From the IMG/VR virus record IMGVR_UViG_3300048672_000207, positions 1-30,927 of that record: a DNA stretch of 30,927 nt. The stretch is one strand, 5' to 3'. The position numbers were made by a program, and so were the translations under genes. The notes under the pieces are model-generated. The model searched no databases and was not told the DNA's origin. It was given only the letters and a program-made list of their open reading frames with translations. Shown here one piece after another: positions 7,901-16,756 of the stretch (its first letter is position 1; every line of letters begins with the position of its first letter). The stretch comes from a virus.

Positions 7901-10900
7901 ATGTATGTAGCCATAAGTCAGTTAGCTTCTATTCTCAAGTCTGTTGGTGCTTCTTTAGCCGCATGGGCTTTGGGAGCCGGAGCTTCTGCGGAAGCAATAA
8001 AATTGAGTGGAGTTATCAGCGGTCTAAGTGCCGCTTGGTCCAGACTTGTGCCTATTATAGTAAGTTCTGTGACAGCCATGGCCCAGGCTGTTGTTCAATT
8101 CATAGTAATGGCTTCTCAAGTGAGTGCTACCACAGGAATAATTAATATTTGCACAAGTGCGTGGAATGCTCTAACAGCGGCTTTCCTGAGAAGTCCGATA
8201 GGCTGGCTTATAGCCGGTCTTTCCGTGCTTGCGGCCATTTTGTACACAGTAGCCACCAGTAGTGAGAAATACAGCAAAGCCTTACAAGAGAACACCATTA
8301 GCTACTCCAACAATGCGGCTTCTGCCGAAGAGTATGCGTCTACTTTAAAGAGAATGGCAGAACAGCAACAACAAGGAACACTGGATACCGATGAGTATCT
8401 TGCCGTAATTCGCAAAGTTAAAGATACTTATCCGGAACTGTCCAAAGAGATGATACTTGCCAGCGATAACATAGCAAAGCAAGCAGAAATTGTAGGACAA
8501 GCTGCCAAACAGTACAGAGCTTTAGCCGATTCTTATGCAAGAGCTTCCACACAAGATTTAGTTCGACAATACATAGAAGCTGGTAAAGAGATTCAGATAT
8601 ATACGGATTATCTGAAGTCCAATAGAGGTCAGTTCATGCAATGGATGACCGCTATTGTTGTTGGTATCCCTGCTATCATAAGTTCTTTTGTTCAAATGGG
8701 AGTTGGGGTAGATAAGAGCTTTACCCAAATGACTTGGGCTATAGCCCAGTGGAAACTAGCTTGGAATACTTCCGCTGTAGAAGCCTCTAAACAAGCTTCT
8801 GAAAAAGTAGGAGCGGCCATTGTTAAGCAAATGGATCTTTATAAAGAATTGGCTTCTGTGGTTATCAACTCAAGTCAGAATATAAGGCAATCCCTGATTG
8901 CCAGTATTCCAGATAAAGAAATGAAGATCCAAGTCCAGAAACTTGTCGATCAGCATGATTTTTGGGTACGGTCTCTCAAGGACGGTGTCAGTGAGATAAA
9001 AGCCAAAGAGATTGATGCTGTAGGTTTTATGGGTGGTCTTTGGGTAGACTACTACAGGAAACAAGATGAACTGGGTCAAGCAGAAGTCGCAAAGTATGCC
9101 ATTCTTGCCAGAAAAAAGATAGATGCAGAAATAAAGGCAATGGCTAAAGGCGGAGCTGACAAAGAAGAATTGCAGAACAGGGAAATGGTTCTGCTTCAAG
9201 AACACTTCCAAAAGATGTACGATGAACGTGTTAAGCATATTGGAGAACTAGGTAAGCTGGAAGATAAGCTGTACGAAGCATCCCACAAAAGACGCAAAGA
9301 CGCTTTGGATGTTCAGCTTGGTATGTTGGATATAGCCCAAAAACAAGAGATCATGTTACTCCAGAATGAGAACTTGAAGGAAGAAGAATTTCTTACAAAA
9401 AAGGAATCTATAGAAAACGCATACTTCCAGCGAAATAAAGAAGCAATAGCCGCTAATGCTGCGGCTCAGTTAGCTTCAATTGAGAGTGTTCGGCAGGCTA
9501 AGCTTGCCCAATTGGAGATCAACAAACAGTTATTGACGGACGAGGACTTAGCAGGCAGAAGAGCGGCCATTGAGGCTGAGGCTTCCGGAAGAATGGCTCA
9601 GGCTTACAAAGAACAGTTGGCCGCTCTGAAGACACATATCGGAGAAAAGCTTACCGAGTTTAATAAGTACAAAACGGAGTATGACAAAACTTTAAAGGAG
9701 ATTGAGAAGGCTGAAGCTGACCATTTGAAAGTAGTGGCTAAAGCTAATGAAGATTTCCGAAAAGGGGAACTTGCCGCAGAGAAGGCTTACAGAAAGGAAA
9801 TGGCTGATGCAGCTGTAAATGCGTCCAAGACTATAGAGGATCTCGAAAAGCTGAAGCGGGATGCTCTACAGCTTACGATGGACTATAAACAAAAAGCCGC
9901 TGATAAAGAAAGAGAAGTAAACGAGACAATTTCTAAAGGGTATCAAAAACTTCGGGAGATTGATCTTAACGGGGAAACCGAGAATATAAATGCCAAGATA
10001 AAAATGGCTAATGATTATTTCAAAGAAGCCGCTGGAATGATCAACGGCCTTGTGGTTCAGAATAAAACTGCCGATGGTCAGTTAGTACAAGATGATCAAG
10101 CCACCCAGGTTATAAGACTTAACTTGATAAATCAGCTTATTGAAGCGGCTAAAGAAGTTCAAAAGGCAGAAGAAGGGGCTGCCGAAGCTAAAAGGAAAAA
10201 GATAATTGCGGACTTGGAATTTGAGAAAGCGGAGACAATACGGGTATCCAGTGAAAAACGGGAAGCGATTATTAAGGATTTGAATGCCATTGCTGAAGCG
10301 GCTAAAGCTAATATGGAGAATATTCGGCTAGAGATAGTTGGGATAACAGCGGCTTATAACCAGATTGCTGAAGCAATGAAGCAAGCCTTAACGATCAATG
10401 CCGATACCACTCAAGTATATACAGAGCTTCAAAAACTAACGGATCATATTTCGGCAAGAACAAAGGCCGGAGATTATAAAGTGGTGTTAGATTTTATGGG
10501 GAAGGCTTCACCAGAGGCTCCATTCTCTGATACCATCACAGAAGTAACAAGATTAATGAATGAATTTGCGGAGTTTGTGAAAGGTATAGTTGCCAAATTT
10601 ATTATAGAATTTCTCGGAGATGCCACAGGAGAGGGAACATCCACTCTGTCCTCTACTATAGCTTGGGTTGATGAGAGAATGACCAGACTTTACAATAAGA
10701 TAAACGGAATGAGGGCTGTGTTCACTATTGTTACAAGATACGTTACGGAAGGAGAAGCTCCAGATACATCAGGATCTGATACAAGTTCTTCTAGTGGTAG
10801 TAGTAGCAGTAGTTCTGATGATGGTTATGCCGCAGGAGGACCTGTTCCTGGTTCTGGTGATTCTGATTCCGTACCAGCTATGCTTACTCCCGGAGAGTTT

Positions 10901-11170
10901 GTCATAAGCAAACCAGCTGTTAGATCCGTAGGGGAAGGTTTCTTGAATTTTGTCAATAGATTGAAGAGCTTTACTGTTCCTAAGTTTGCAATGGGAGGAT
11001 CGGTTCCTTCGATGTCTGCCCGTAATTCGTCTGAAGAGGTGTTTACTCTTAACCTTCAAGCAGGAAATTCACAGATACCTCTTAAAGTTGTTGGAGACAG
11101 AAACACCATGAGAACAAATATTCGTAAGCTTGAAAAAGAATTAGGAAGAATGAGGTTGAGCCATGCCTAG
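4973..11170 (+). CDS. Tape measure protein
   Basis: 2065 residues. It sets tail length and, in known phages, takes part in DNA passage across the cell envelope. Residues ~1-600 are Ala/Lys-rich coiled coil. A TP901-type tape measure core lies at about 653-835 (DFDQALKSLQAISDG, IAQAGFTAGESLQVI, MSTVGTSLRQVFIGLENPSA). Hydrophobic, likely membrane-inserting segments are at about 622-651, 969-1004, 1076-1097 and 1224-1246. Residues ~1400-1850 are again long Lys/Glu/Ala coiled coil. A Ser-rich linker (~1935-1950) precedes the C-terminal motif GGPVPGSGDSDSVPAMLTPG, common at tape measure C-termini. ATG at 4973 overlaps the chaperone frame. No lytic transglycosylase or peptidase motif was noticed. 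Confidence 0.95.
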   Translation: MADETKELGLGVLFQAAVGNFAKDLDLVKEQLKKVVTDIEALNKTAAEGADKVAKAQAKAAEAARKAAEETKKSSGEAKAGAEAGAKAQEALASATEKTTAALKEHGRSLAQVRTDMQGLAAHTTSQIAASRMSGDVYESLSKKLKSASGETIQYRTALAGAAVEAGTSTIRFNQLSGALLANEKTLLQTEAAFGKVRAQFGANALPKDLKDWATGVDRLKLAHATLNGELFKANGIVIDTKSKFMDFQRTISTLKENFGDSAWAATEMDKRLGSYVKTIAQAKTELANYTRDQIPFNKYMTEASKAVENASINMSKLGLAGEKWAAGVDKGSVATAFMNNQLINANGTLLQAGKTFAQTEQEVSKIERTFKKLGAETFGEIRSQLGTTITSLSDYKNALQTASDKGVIARTSIENLNKVHAELSKIVGLSATAHTNLAESVAKGGLSVEQAVSAGKKLVANHLDAKAATEGYASQVTRLSAHYQELLTSSTSYAESAKKVVSSMKSGSDGMYVANEELKRLNAQFVASKKEIETFNTAVKTLGEQSPKTASFIKDITAQVDKGSLSHVEATKKINEHSAELKKLGVEANRVTGFWNNLNSKLVGGGAAAHAATDYMSKLGQAVASLAAWIPAALIIGGFTQAVTGAIAAISDFDQALKSLQAISDGTEAEISLLGKEMLKVSDQTKYSASEIAKGAIYIAQAGFTAGESLQVISAAARGAQGTLEPLTTAADLLTTVLRAFHIDASQSAQVMDMLAMAANKSKTDLEGMKVVFNYLGPAAYSAGIKLNETLGTIMALSNVGMRMSTVGTSLRQVFIGLENPSAKLKAALKEVGMTVEDLSVRKLGSDGRPQGLVPVLQNLDKVVKGSLTNSVQFFNVRAGNAALVISQMNEHVAQMIEFTRQYGAAAVMAGTQSEGMAVKMATLSNQFQNFLIRLAEGGPTEAFKLLLDAAKAVISTIDFLVNNTFTNFLLTTGLMYVAISQLASILKSVGASLAAWALGAGASAEAIKLSGVISGLSAAWSRLVPIIVSSVTAMAQAVVQFIVMASQVSATTGIINICTSAWNALTAAFLRSPIGWLIAGLSVLAAILYTVATSSEKYSKALQENTISYSNNAASAEEYASTLKRMAEQQQQGTLDTDEYLAVIRKVKDTYPELSKEMILASDNIAKQAEIVGQAAKQYRALADSYARASTQDLVRQYIEAGKEIQIYTDYLKSNRGQFMQWMTAIVVGIPAIISSFVQMGVGVDKSFTQMTWAIAQWKLAWNTSAVEASKQASEKVGAAIVKQMDLYKELASVVINSSQNIRQSLIASIPDKEMKIQVQKLVDQHDFWVRSLKDGVSEIKAKEIDAVGFMGGLWVDYYRKQDELGQAEVAKYAILARKKIDAEIKAMAKGGADKEELQNREMVLLQEHFQKMYDERVKHIGELGKLEDKLYEASHKRRKDALDVQLGMLDIAQKQEIMLLQNENLKEEEFLTKKESIENAYFQRNKEAIAANAAAQLASIESVRQAKLAQLEINKQLLTDEDLAGRRAAIEAEASGRMAQAYKEQLAALKTHIGEKLTEFNKYKTEYDKTLKEIEKAEADHLKVVAKANEDFRKGELAAEKAYRKEMADAAVNASKTIEDLEKLKRDALQLTMDYKQKAADKEREVNETISKGYQKLREIDLNGETENINAKIKMANDYFKEAAGMINGLVVQNKTADGQLVQDDQATQVIRLNLINQLIEAAKEVQKAEEGAAEAKRKKIIADLEFEKAETIRVSSEKREAIIKDLNAIAEAAKANMENIRLEIVGITAAYNQIAEAMKQALTINADTTQVYTELQKLTDHISARTKAGDYKVVLDFMGKASPEAPFSDTITEVTRLMNEFAEFVKGIVAKFIIEFLGDATGEGTSTLSSTIAWVDERMTRLYNKINGMRAVFTIVTRYVTEGEAPDTSGSDTSSSSGSSSSSSDDGYAAGGPVPGSGDSDSVPAMLTPGEFVISKPAVRSVGEGFLNFVNRLKSFTVPKFAMGGSVPSMSARNSSEEVFTLNLQAGNSQIPLKVVGDRNTMRTNIRKLEKELGRMRLSHA

Positions 11171-11615
11171 TAAATTCGTCATATTCTCTATGGAGTTGGG
11201 TCCTTCTTTAGATCCTCAATCGTTCGGAACTCCTCCAGCTAGTATGGTAGTTTTTGACAGAGATCCTATAGCTACAGGAAGTTATAATCCACACGCTGGT
11301 TCTACTGTGAGAGGCTCTGTTATTCCTACTCTAGGCGGGGTAGTTATTCAAGACTTTGGGGTTCAGATACAGGATCAACGGATAGCCATCTCAGACGAAG
11401 CAGCCATGACGAAAACGACAATTGATGCACTGATAGCACTTTATCAAACAACGTCTGGTAGCTACTACTTTACCGACGGTTATTCGTGCTGGGAAGTACA
11501 GTTTGCAAGACCCGACGGGCTAGTGTATAGAAGAAACTTGCTGACCTCATTTTTCAATACAGCAAGATTTGACTATGAGATTAATCTTGTGGTGAAGGAT
11601 ACTGAAAATGTCTAG
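11163..11615 (+). CDS. Putative tail tip / distal tail protein
   Basis: 150 residues, ATG at 11163, overlapping the tape measure gene by 8 nt, with GAGG (11152-11155) upstream. The sequence is beta-rich with Gly turns (GSTVRGSVIPTLGGVVIQDF) and ends in a run of strands (TARFDYEINLVVKDTENV). The motif '..dG..y.v.F.rPdGl.yRRnLl.' (residues ~110-130) suggests a small beta-sandwich of the kind found in minor tail proteins placed directly after the tape measure gene, such as lambda gpM or distal tail proteins. The exact family was not recognised; the tail-tip call comes from position. Confidence 0.5.
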   Translation: MPSKFVIFSMELGPSLDPQSFGTPPASMVVFDRDPIATGSYNPHAGSTVRGSVIPTLGGVVIQDFGVQIQDQRIAISDEAAMTKTTIDALIALYQTTSGSYYFTDGYSCWEVQFARPDGLVYRRNLLTSFFNTARFDYEINLVVKDTENV

Positions 11616-13320
11616 TAGCGGAGAGTATGGGTACAAATTCATACTGAATGGTACTACCGATATTACGGGCAAAGTGAAGTCTTTTAATATCGAAGCCAGC
11701 TTGGAGATGTACTGCCGGGAGCTTTCTTTTGAGCTTACGGATGAGGATCTATACGATTCGTTTGACTTCTCTATCATACCAGAAGCTCCTACTATAGAAG
11801 TGTTTACAAGGGTTACTGCATTAGGGGCTGTGGATGAATACGATGAGTACGATGAGTACGATGATCCAGCTTGGGTAAGTCAAGGGATTTACTATATAGA
11901 AAGACCGACATATTCAATTGGAATAAATGAAACGTCATTAGGAATCTGGGGAAGACAGTCCACAGCTATTCTCGGAGAACCTTTTGCTCAGAAGACTACA
12001 AAGCTTTGGGAAGTAGACACAACCTTCTATCAGATATGCCAAGAGATTGTAGAATCTGTAGGACTTGTGTGGGATTCTACCAGATGTGATATACAAGACT
12101 TCAAAATATATGCCGATAACTTTGAGGCAGACGATCAATATCCGATAGAAGTTCTGCAATCCCTTGTAGAGTTAGCTGTAGGAGAAGAGGGATTTGTTAC
12201 TTGTGATCGACTTGGTTATGTCTGCATCAAGCGGTTAGATCGTTCTCCCTCTGTAGCCGACTTTGATATAACCGATCTTTCTGTACAGACATTCAATGAA
12301 GAGCCAGAGTGGCCTGAGTTCGGCAATCGAATAAAGATCATTCCTTCTGAAACAGTGTCCCAAGATAAAGTAGAATTGTTTATGGACAGAGAGTGTCTAG
12401 GAACAGGGGCGGCTACGTCTATAGATGTGTACGCTCAGGTTTGTAACGGAGATGGAACTCCGATAAACAATGCTGTTATATCTTGGTCTTTTGCTTTAGC
12501 CGCCCCTAGAAGTGTTTGGTTCAAATACTCTAACAATGTCGAAGGCTTCTACAAGACGGCTTTGCAGAACACTACTAGGATTTTAGTATCAAGGGAACTG
12601 CAAAAAGCTACTGGATTTCATAGCATAGAAGTCAAATTTGCAGTAGAATCCGTTGTAGGTATTTGGGCTTACTCCGATAAAAATAGAGTAACGAATCTTT
12701 GTCCAGAAGGATCTTATACTATAGATGGAAAGATAATCCATCTTGTTGATGTTGAATTTGCTTACTGTGACCAAACCGTGTTTGTTTCTTACTATGCTTC
12801 TGGTATGGCTAAGAACAATGTTTTGTATGAGATAGCAGATGGAGTGATCCTTGTAGAGCCTACGGGAGTTGATGATGTGGGAGATGTAATGTCGGTGATA
12901 GCAGAAGTATCTGGAAGACAGAGCTTCAAGGATTTATACATAGATAATCCGTGCCAGTGTGTAACTACTCTTACAGTAGAGACGGTTGATTTGGAAAGCA
13001 CTACCCCAACTGCTCCAGTTGTGGTAACTCCTTACGCTCGCATAATAGCTACTACATATGGAAATCAAATGCCTCTAGGAGAATCTCAAGCTTTGTGGGC
13101 TTGGGAAAAAGATAAGCAAAGTCAGATACCTGCTGGGACAGTGTTCACTTGGACGTTGACAGGGTATGGCTCTTTAAGTGCAACCCAAGGAGTTTCAGTT
13201 ATTCTCACAGCTCCTCCTATGGGGACTTCCGATCCTAATGGTGTCTATACTACCATTAAGTTATATCAAGATGGTACTTTAAAACAAACTGCTATGTTTA
13301 GTTACAGATCCTGGGTTTAG
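11608..13320 (+). CDS. Putative tail hub / minor tail protein with Ig-like domain
   Basis: 570 residues, overlapping its neighbour by 8 nt. Residues 1-240 (ITGKVKSFNIEASLEMYCRE, WVSQGIYYIERPTYS, VDTTFYQICQEIVESVGLVW, VLQSLVELAVGEEGFVTCDR) resemble the N-terminal part of gp27-like/tail hub proteins. These bridge the tube end to the fibres. Residues ~265-475 are beta-rich and ~475-570 look like an Ig-like domain (GTVFTWTLTGYGSLSATQG). A tandem DEYDEYDEYD insertion lies at residues 76-85, encoded by three 9-nt repeats (11833-11859). A hub role fits position and the N-terminal pattern; it is not proven by a catalytic motif. Confidence 0.55.
   Translation: MSSSGEYGYKFILNGTTDITGKVKSFNIEASLEMYCRELSFELTDEDLYDSFDFSIIPEAPTIEVFTRVTALGAVDEYDEYDEYDDPAWVSQGIYYIERPTYSIGINETSLGIWGRQSTAILGEPFAQKTTKLWEVDTTFYQICQEIVESVGLVWDSTRCDIQDFKIYADNFEADDQYPIEVLQSLVELAVGEEGFVTCDRLGYVCIKRLDRSPSVADFDITDLSVQTFNEEPEWPEFGNRIKIIPSETVSQDKVELFMDRECLGTGAATSIDVYAQVCNGDGTPINNAVISWSFALAAPRSVWFKYSNNVEGFYKTALQNTTRILVSRELQKATGFHSIEVKFAVESVVGIWAYSDKNRVTNLCPEGSYTIDGKIIHLVDVEFAYCDQTVFVSYYASGMAKNNVLYEIADGVILVEPTGVDDVGDVMSVIAEVSGRQSFKDLYIDNPCQCVTTLTVETVDLESTTPTAPVVVTPYARIIATTYGNQMPLGESQALWAWEKDKQSQIPAGTVFTWTLTGYGSLSATQGVSVILTAPPMGTSDPNGVYTTIKLYQDGTLKQTAMFSYRSWV
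11833..11865 (+). repeat. Tandem 9-nt repeat encoding DEY units
   Basis: Three in-frame copies of GATGARTAC (11833-11841, 11842-11850, 11851-11859) followed by GATGAT. They encode DEYDEYDEYDD in a loop between predicted strands of the hub-like protein. The unit is related to single copies of the same 12-nt sequence in other tail genes of this window. Confidence 0.85.
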
Positions 13321-13328
13321 GTGATAAT

Positions 13329-14282
13329 ATGTCAGTTACAAAAGGGAAATCAATAGGAATTGTAGCAAGACTTGAAAATAGCGGAGAGCCAGTAACTGCT
13401 AATATTCACATGGTAGAAACTACTGGTCACGGTACATTAACTTGGGCAGACAAAACAACAGGTGTGGTCCTTGTTGAAAATGAAAAAGTTGAGGTGATCA
13501 ATGATATAGTCGGACAATCTCAATGCGTATTGTCGGTTCCCCCTGATTCAGTTGTTGGTATATACCAAATGAATGATGATGAAGAACCTACTGGTAGCAA
13601 TTTAGTGACTGTAGCCACTAAGTACGGAAGAACAATTGATCTGAATACACAGCTAGCTACCGGTTTAGAATTGCTTGCCTCTTACTACAAGGGAGGAGCT
13701 GTTCAAAATGAAATGTTAGGGGTTAGTGTAGGAACAGCAAGAATTGTTATATCTGCCGACGTTGCTTTAGAAAAAGGACTATCTCAAATCCTAGAAATTG
13801 AAGTTGTAGCCAAATCAACAACGGGTGGTAGTAGCGGTGGTAGCGGTGACTATAACACTTATGAACTAAGTGGTCCTAGTACCTTGAGTTGGGGAGGTCC
13901 TTCTTGGGGTGGTGAGCAAGGTGGATATTACTACCCACCTGGAGTTATCAATCAGAACGGAGGGTTTAATCAAACGCCTAATGATGGCGGGATTCCATTT
14001 ACGTCTATATCTCTAACAAGATGGACTTTGCTTCACAAATGGATGTTTGGTGGTACAGGGAATCCTAATGGGGAAGATGTATCTCCTTTTATTACTAATA
14101 TGATAATGACAGCATCATCTGGTTTGTGTGTTCGTTCTGGAACTTTTGCGGCGGGAAGTCGTATGGGTATATATGCAGTAGGAAAACCAGATGGTAGTGG
14201 TACTACACTAACTATAACAGCAGATTATGAGCATGGGGAACACAAAGGAACAGTTACCAAAAGTGTAACTTTAGCTTTATGA
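13329..14282 (+). CDS. Minor tail protein with Ig-like N-domain and Gly-rich linker
   Basis: 317 residues; ATG at 13329 after TTAGGTGA (13317-13324). Residues 1-165 show a beta-sandwich pattern (GKSIGIVARLENSGEPVTAN, VETTGHGTLTWADKTTGVVL). A flexible TTGGSSGGSGDYNTY linker (~170-185) leads to an aromatic- and Gly-rich section (SWGGPSWGGEQGGYYYPPG) and then another beta domain ending in GTVTKSVTLAL. Two domains joined by a Gly/Ser linker are typical of exposed minor tail or fibre-base proteins. No enzymatic motif is visible. It is 8 nt downstream of the hub-like gene and 19 nt upstream of the next. Confidence 0.5.
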   Translation: MSVTKGKSIGIVARLENSGEPVTANIHMVETTGHGTLTWADKTTGVVLVENEKVEVINDIVGQSQCVLSVPPDSVVGIYQMNDDEEPTGSNLVTVATKYGRTIDLNTQLATGLELLASYYKGGAVQNEMLGVSVGTARIVISADVALEKGLSQILEIEVVAKSTTGGSSGGSGDYNTYELSGPSTLSWGGPSWGGEQGGYYYPPGVINQNGGFNQTPNDGGIPFTSISLTRWTLLHKWMFGGTGNPNGEDVSPFITNMIMTASSGLCVRSGTFAAGSRMGIYAVGKPDGSGTTLTITADYEHGEHKGTVTKSVTLAL

Positions 14283-14301
14283 TTTTCACAAGGAGGATGA
14301 T

Positions 14302-14952
14302 ATGTCGAGACCAACCGTAAACATTTTGTTCAACACTTCCACTAACGATGTGGCCTGCTCTAATCCTGCCGGGGATAGTAATTTTACATTACTGGGGGCT
14401 GGGGATTATCTAGTGTGGAGAGATGCCCAACAGAACAGCGGAGATTTGCTATCAGGAGTGAGTTACCCGACAGTTATTCCTGATACAGGGGACGAAGAAG
14501 CCGATAAGTTGTTCTTAATGGACTCAAGTTCGGGTCTGTATCTTGGTATTCCTTTAGCAGGAACTTCTGATGGTGGTTCTAGCGGAGGGGATACTAGGTA
14601 TGTGTGTAGTGTTTGGTTTAGTGATATTACTGTAACCATTCCTTATCTTGAGGCTTACGATGACAATACTCATTTGACTTGGGCGGGTAAACCTTTAGGG
14701 GATGGCACCCCATCTGACAGTTGTTTAAAAGCAATCACAACAACAAACGCTTCCCCAGGAAGTGCTACTTGGGATGGTACTCCTCTAGCAGGAACTGATT
14801 CCCGAATAGCTTTAGATACAGTACCAATCGGATCAGCTAAGTATTTATACTGGAACATGAAACAAGTTCTATCTGATTGGATGGTCAACTGGTCCACTTC
14901 CGAGTGGTACAATACGTCAATGGTTCTTTCTATTCATTTCACCTATTCGTAA
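14302..14952 (+). CDS. Minor tail protein with Gly/Ser linker
   Basis: 216 residues, ATG at 14302 with AAGGAGGATG (14290-14299). It shares the two-part layout of its upstream neighbour: a beta-rich N-domain (~1-90, TVNILFNTSTNDVACSNPAG), a SDGGSSGGDTRY linker (~93-104), and a C-domain with many Trp/Tyr (VCSVWFSDITVTIPYLEAY, KYLYWNMKQVLSDWMVNW). The two genes may have arisen from each other or share a construction principle, though their domains do not align obviously by eye. Likely a virion surface protein; no specific function recognised. Confidence 0.5.
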   Translation: MSRPTVNILFNTSTNDVACSNPAGDSNFTLLGAGDYLVWRDAQQNSGDLLSGVSYPTVIPDTGDEEADKLFLMDSSSGLYLGIPLAGTSDGGSSGGDTRYVCSVWFSDITVTIPYLEAYDDNTHLTWAGKPLGDGTPSDSCLKAITTTNASPGSATWDGTPLAGTDSRIALDTVPIGSAKYLYWNMKQVLSDWMVNWSTSEWYNTSMVLSIHFTYS

Positions 14953-14963
14953 AGGAGCTGACT

Positions 14964-15383
14964 ATGTGGAAAATCAAGCTGACGCTTGAAGGCGGATTAA
15001 CTCACACCACTAATGATGTGAGAACAGGCAATCCAGGATGGGCTGATTGCAGACCTTCCGGAATCGAAAAATTAGAGTTCGAGTTTGTTGGCAAAGAAGA
15101 AGGTCGAGATGCTAAACTCAAGATCGTAATGGCCGGTATGAGCGAATACAATTTCTTTGTAGAAGCCATACGAAGTGTAATCGGAAGTAAAACAACAATC
15201 AAAGGTCTTTGGTTCTTAGGGAAAGTTCCCGGCACAAACAGAGTAACGGGATTTGTTATTCGGGATAGAGTCCAAATCATTAACACAGTAGCAGGTCAAG
15301 AATATACTGGTACTCCTACTGTGGGATGGAAGAAAGGAATTGTGGGGGGTAAGGTAATATCCACAATGGGAAGGAGTTTCTAA
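14964..15383 (+). CDS. Hypothetical tail protein (139 aa)
   Basis: The start is set at ATG 14964 after AAAGGAG (14951-14957); the frame is open further upstream but would overlap the preceding gene. The product is a compact alpha/beta protein with alternating strands (KLEFEFVGKEEGRDAKLKIV, TTIKGLWFLGKVPGTNRVTG) and many Lys/Arg and Gly. Its stop overlaps the next start by one base (taATG at 15381-15385), indicating coupling. Size and location suggest a small tail-tip subunit. Family not recognised. Confidence 0.55.
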   Translation: MWKIKLTLEGGLTHTTNDVRTGNPGWADCRPSGIEKLEFEFVGKEEGRDAKLKIVMAGMSEYNFFVEAIRSVIGSKTTIKGLWFLGKVPGTNRVTGFVIRDRVQIINTVAGQEYTGTPTVGWKKGIVGGKVISTMGRSF

Positions 15384-15799
15384 TGATCGGTATTTCTACA
15401 ACCATGAGAAATAGTCGATTGCAGTTGATACTTGATGCAATTGATTTGGGAGGGGATGAATACGGGGCGGGAATTTTGCTCATTTACTCAGGCACTCGTC
15501 CCGCTACAGGACTACCCCCAGATGAGTACGATGCTGTATTGGTAGAGTTTATGCTACCATTCCCTTGTGGAGTTATAAGTGATGGAGTTCTTACTTTCGG
15601 AGCTGTGTCCGATGTTCTTGCAACAGCTTCTGGAGTAGCTACTTGGGCTCGCTTGACCGATATAAACGATAACTTTGTTGCGGATCTATCTGTAACTTCT
15701 TTAGTAGGTAGTGGTGATGTGAAGATAGATAGCACTGATATAGTATCAGGTGGGGTTGTCCATTGCAATAGTGCTGTTATTACAGAAGGGAATGCTTAA
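15383..15799 (+). CDS. Conserved phage structural protein, TMRN..DAID..GTRPATG family
   Basis: 138 residues. It shows the pattern 'S.TMRN.RL..I.DAID.G....ILLIYSGTRPATG', then a central beta region (GVLTFGAVSDVLATASGVATWARLTD), then GSGDVKIDSTDIVSGGVVHC. I recognise this layout from a recurrent phage protein of unknown function usually encoded among minor tail genes. Compared with the remembered family layout, this copy carries DEYG (residues ~25-28) and DEYD (~47-50) in loop positions. It is coupled to the upstream gene by overlap and followed 2 nt later by the next ATG. Probably a beta-sandwich virion component. Confidence 0.6.
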   Translation: MIGISTTMRNSRLQLILDAIDLGGDEYGAGILLIYSGTRPATGLPPDEYDAVLVEFMLPFPCGVISDGVLTFGAVSDVLATASGVATWARLTDINDNFVADLSVTSLVGSGDVKIDSTDIVSGGVVHCNSAVITEGNA

Positions 15800-15801
15800 T
15801 C

Positions 15802-16746
15802 ATGTCTACGTTGGATTTAGTCAGTTCTTTATCTGGAATCTCTGGTAATATACAACTGTCTCAAGAGACAGGTTTTGGTAATATTTGCATAGAACTAAGA
15901 TTGGCTAAAACAACCTTTGACGATATTGCTTTACAGATTGAATGGCAAAAAATCCGAGCAGAAGACATTTTGCTTGTGTTTCAAGTACAAAGTCCTGGTT
16001 ACTATAACTTTACCGATGCTAGTATCCATTTTGAAATAAGGACAGGTGTTTCTTACGAAGATGCCCCGATTATCTTTAGTATCGTGAGAGCTGTCCAATC
16101 CTTCTTGTCTTACATTATGGAGAAGCTTTACATCACCTGCTCAGAGATAATCATCCCTGCAATAGGTGGTGGTGATTTAGAGCTTCAGAACTGGAATGTA
16201 AAACCAAACACTACCTGGTATGTACAAGTCACAGGAACACTTGTGATTTTGTATGATACTCAGGCAGAGATGCTGGAGGCTTCTAATGCGGTCGCTTATG
16301 GTGTTGCTGACTCTTCTCGCAATGTGGTACTGTACCCTGTCGATGAATACGATACTTTGGAACTTTACTATGAGGATTTGCCCTATCATTTGTCTCTGTC
16401 CACAATCCTTGGTGATGAATATGATGAGGGGATTACCAGATATTTCAAAGTTAAACCCTTGACAGACATCTCCGAAATTCGGCATCCGATATATAACAAT
16501 TCAAACATAGTCCTCATGAGGGGAGAGGCTGAATTGAACCTGCACACTTATTGTCGTCTTAACAAAGAACTCGTCTTGGGAGTGCATTTACCGACGGCAG
16601 AAGCAGGGGATATTATCAGTTATCAGAGTGCAAGACGAAACAAGACAGAGAAGAGCCAGATACTGTCTCAAACAATAAGTGGGGATACAGATTCCATTAT
16701 AACTAAGATTTCAGTAGCCACTTACACAGAGTTAGTCCGAAGATAA
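15802..16746 (+). CDS. Minor tail protein (314 aa)
   Basis: ATG at 15802; GGGAATG (15788-15794) may serve as binding site. Residues 1-110 are beta-rich (GFGNICIELRLAKTTFDDIA, YYNFTDASIHFEIRTGVSYE). The middle holds WYVQVTGTLVILYDTQAEML and two DEYD copies (residues ~181-184 and ~205-208). The C-terminal third (NIVLMRGEAELNLHTYCRLN, GDIISYQSARRNKTEKSQIL, SIITKISVATYTELVRR) resembles the C-terminal barrel of baseplate/hub-associated proteins that interact with OB-fold subunits. No enzymatic residues stand out. It is followed by a 10-nt gap and another large tail protein. Confidence 0.5.
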   Translation: MSTLDLVSSLSGISGNIQLSQETGFGNICIELRLAKTTFDDIALQIEWQKIRAEDILLVFQVQSPGYYNFTDASIHFEIRTGVSYEDAPIIFSIVRAVQSFLSYIMEKLYITCSEIIIPAIGGGDLELQNWNVKPNTTWYVQVTGTLVILYDTQAEMLEASNAVAYGVADSSRNVVLYPVDEYDTLELYYEDLPYHLSLSTILGDEYDEGITRYFKVKPLTDISEIRHPIYNNSNIVLMRGEAELNLHTYCRLNKELVLGVHLPTAEAGDIISYQSARRNKTEKSQILSQTISGDTDSIITKISVATYTELVRR

Positions 16747-16756
16747 GGAGTAGCCA

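Noticed and set aside
7546-7914. Minus-strand ORF of 122 residues within the tape measure gene
   Set aside because: Antisense to a clear coding gene, no binding site or recognisable domain.
8870-9238. Minus-strand ORF of 122 residues within the tape measure gene
   Set aside because: Phe/Leu-rich antisense of Lys/Glu coiled-coil codons; no support as a gene.
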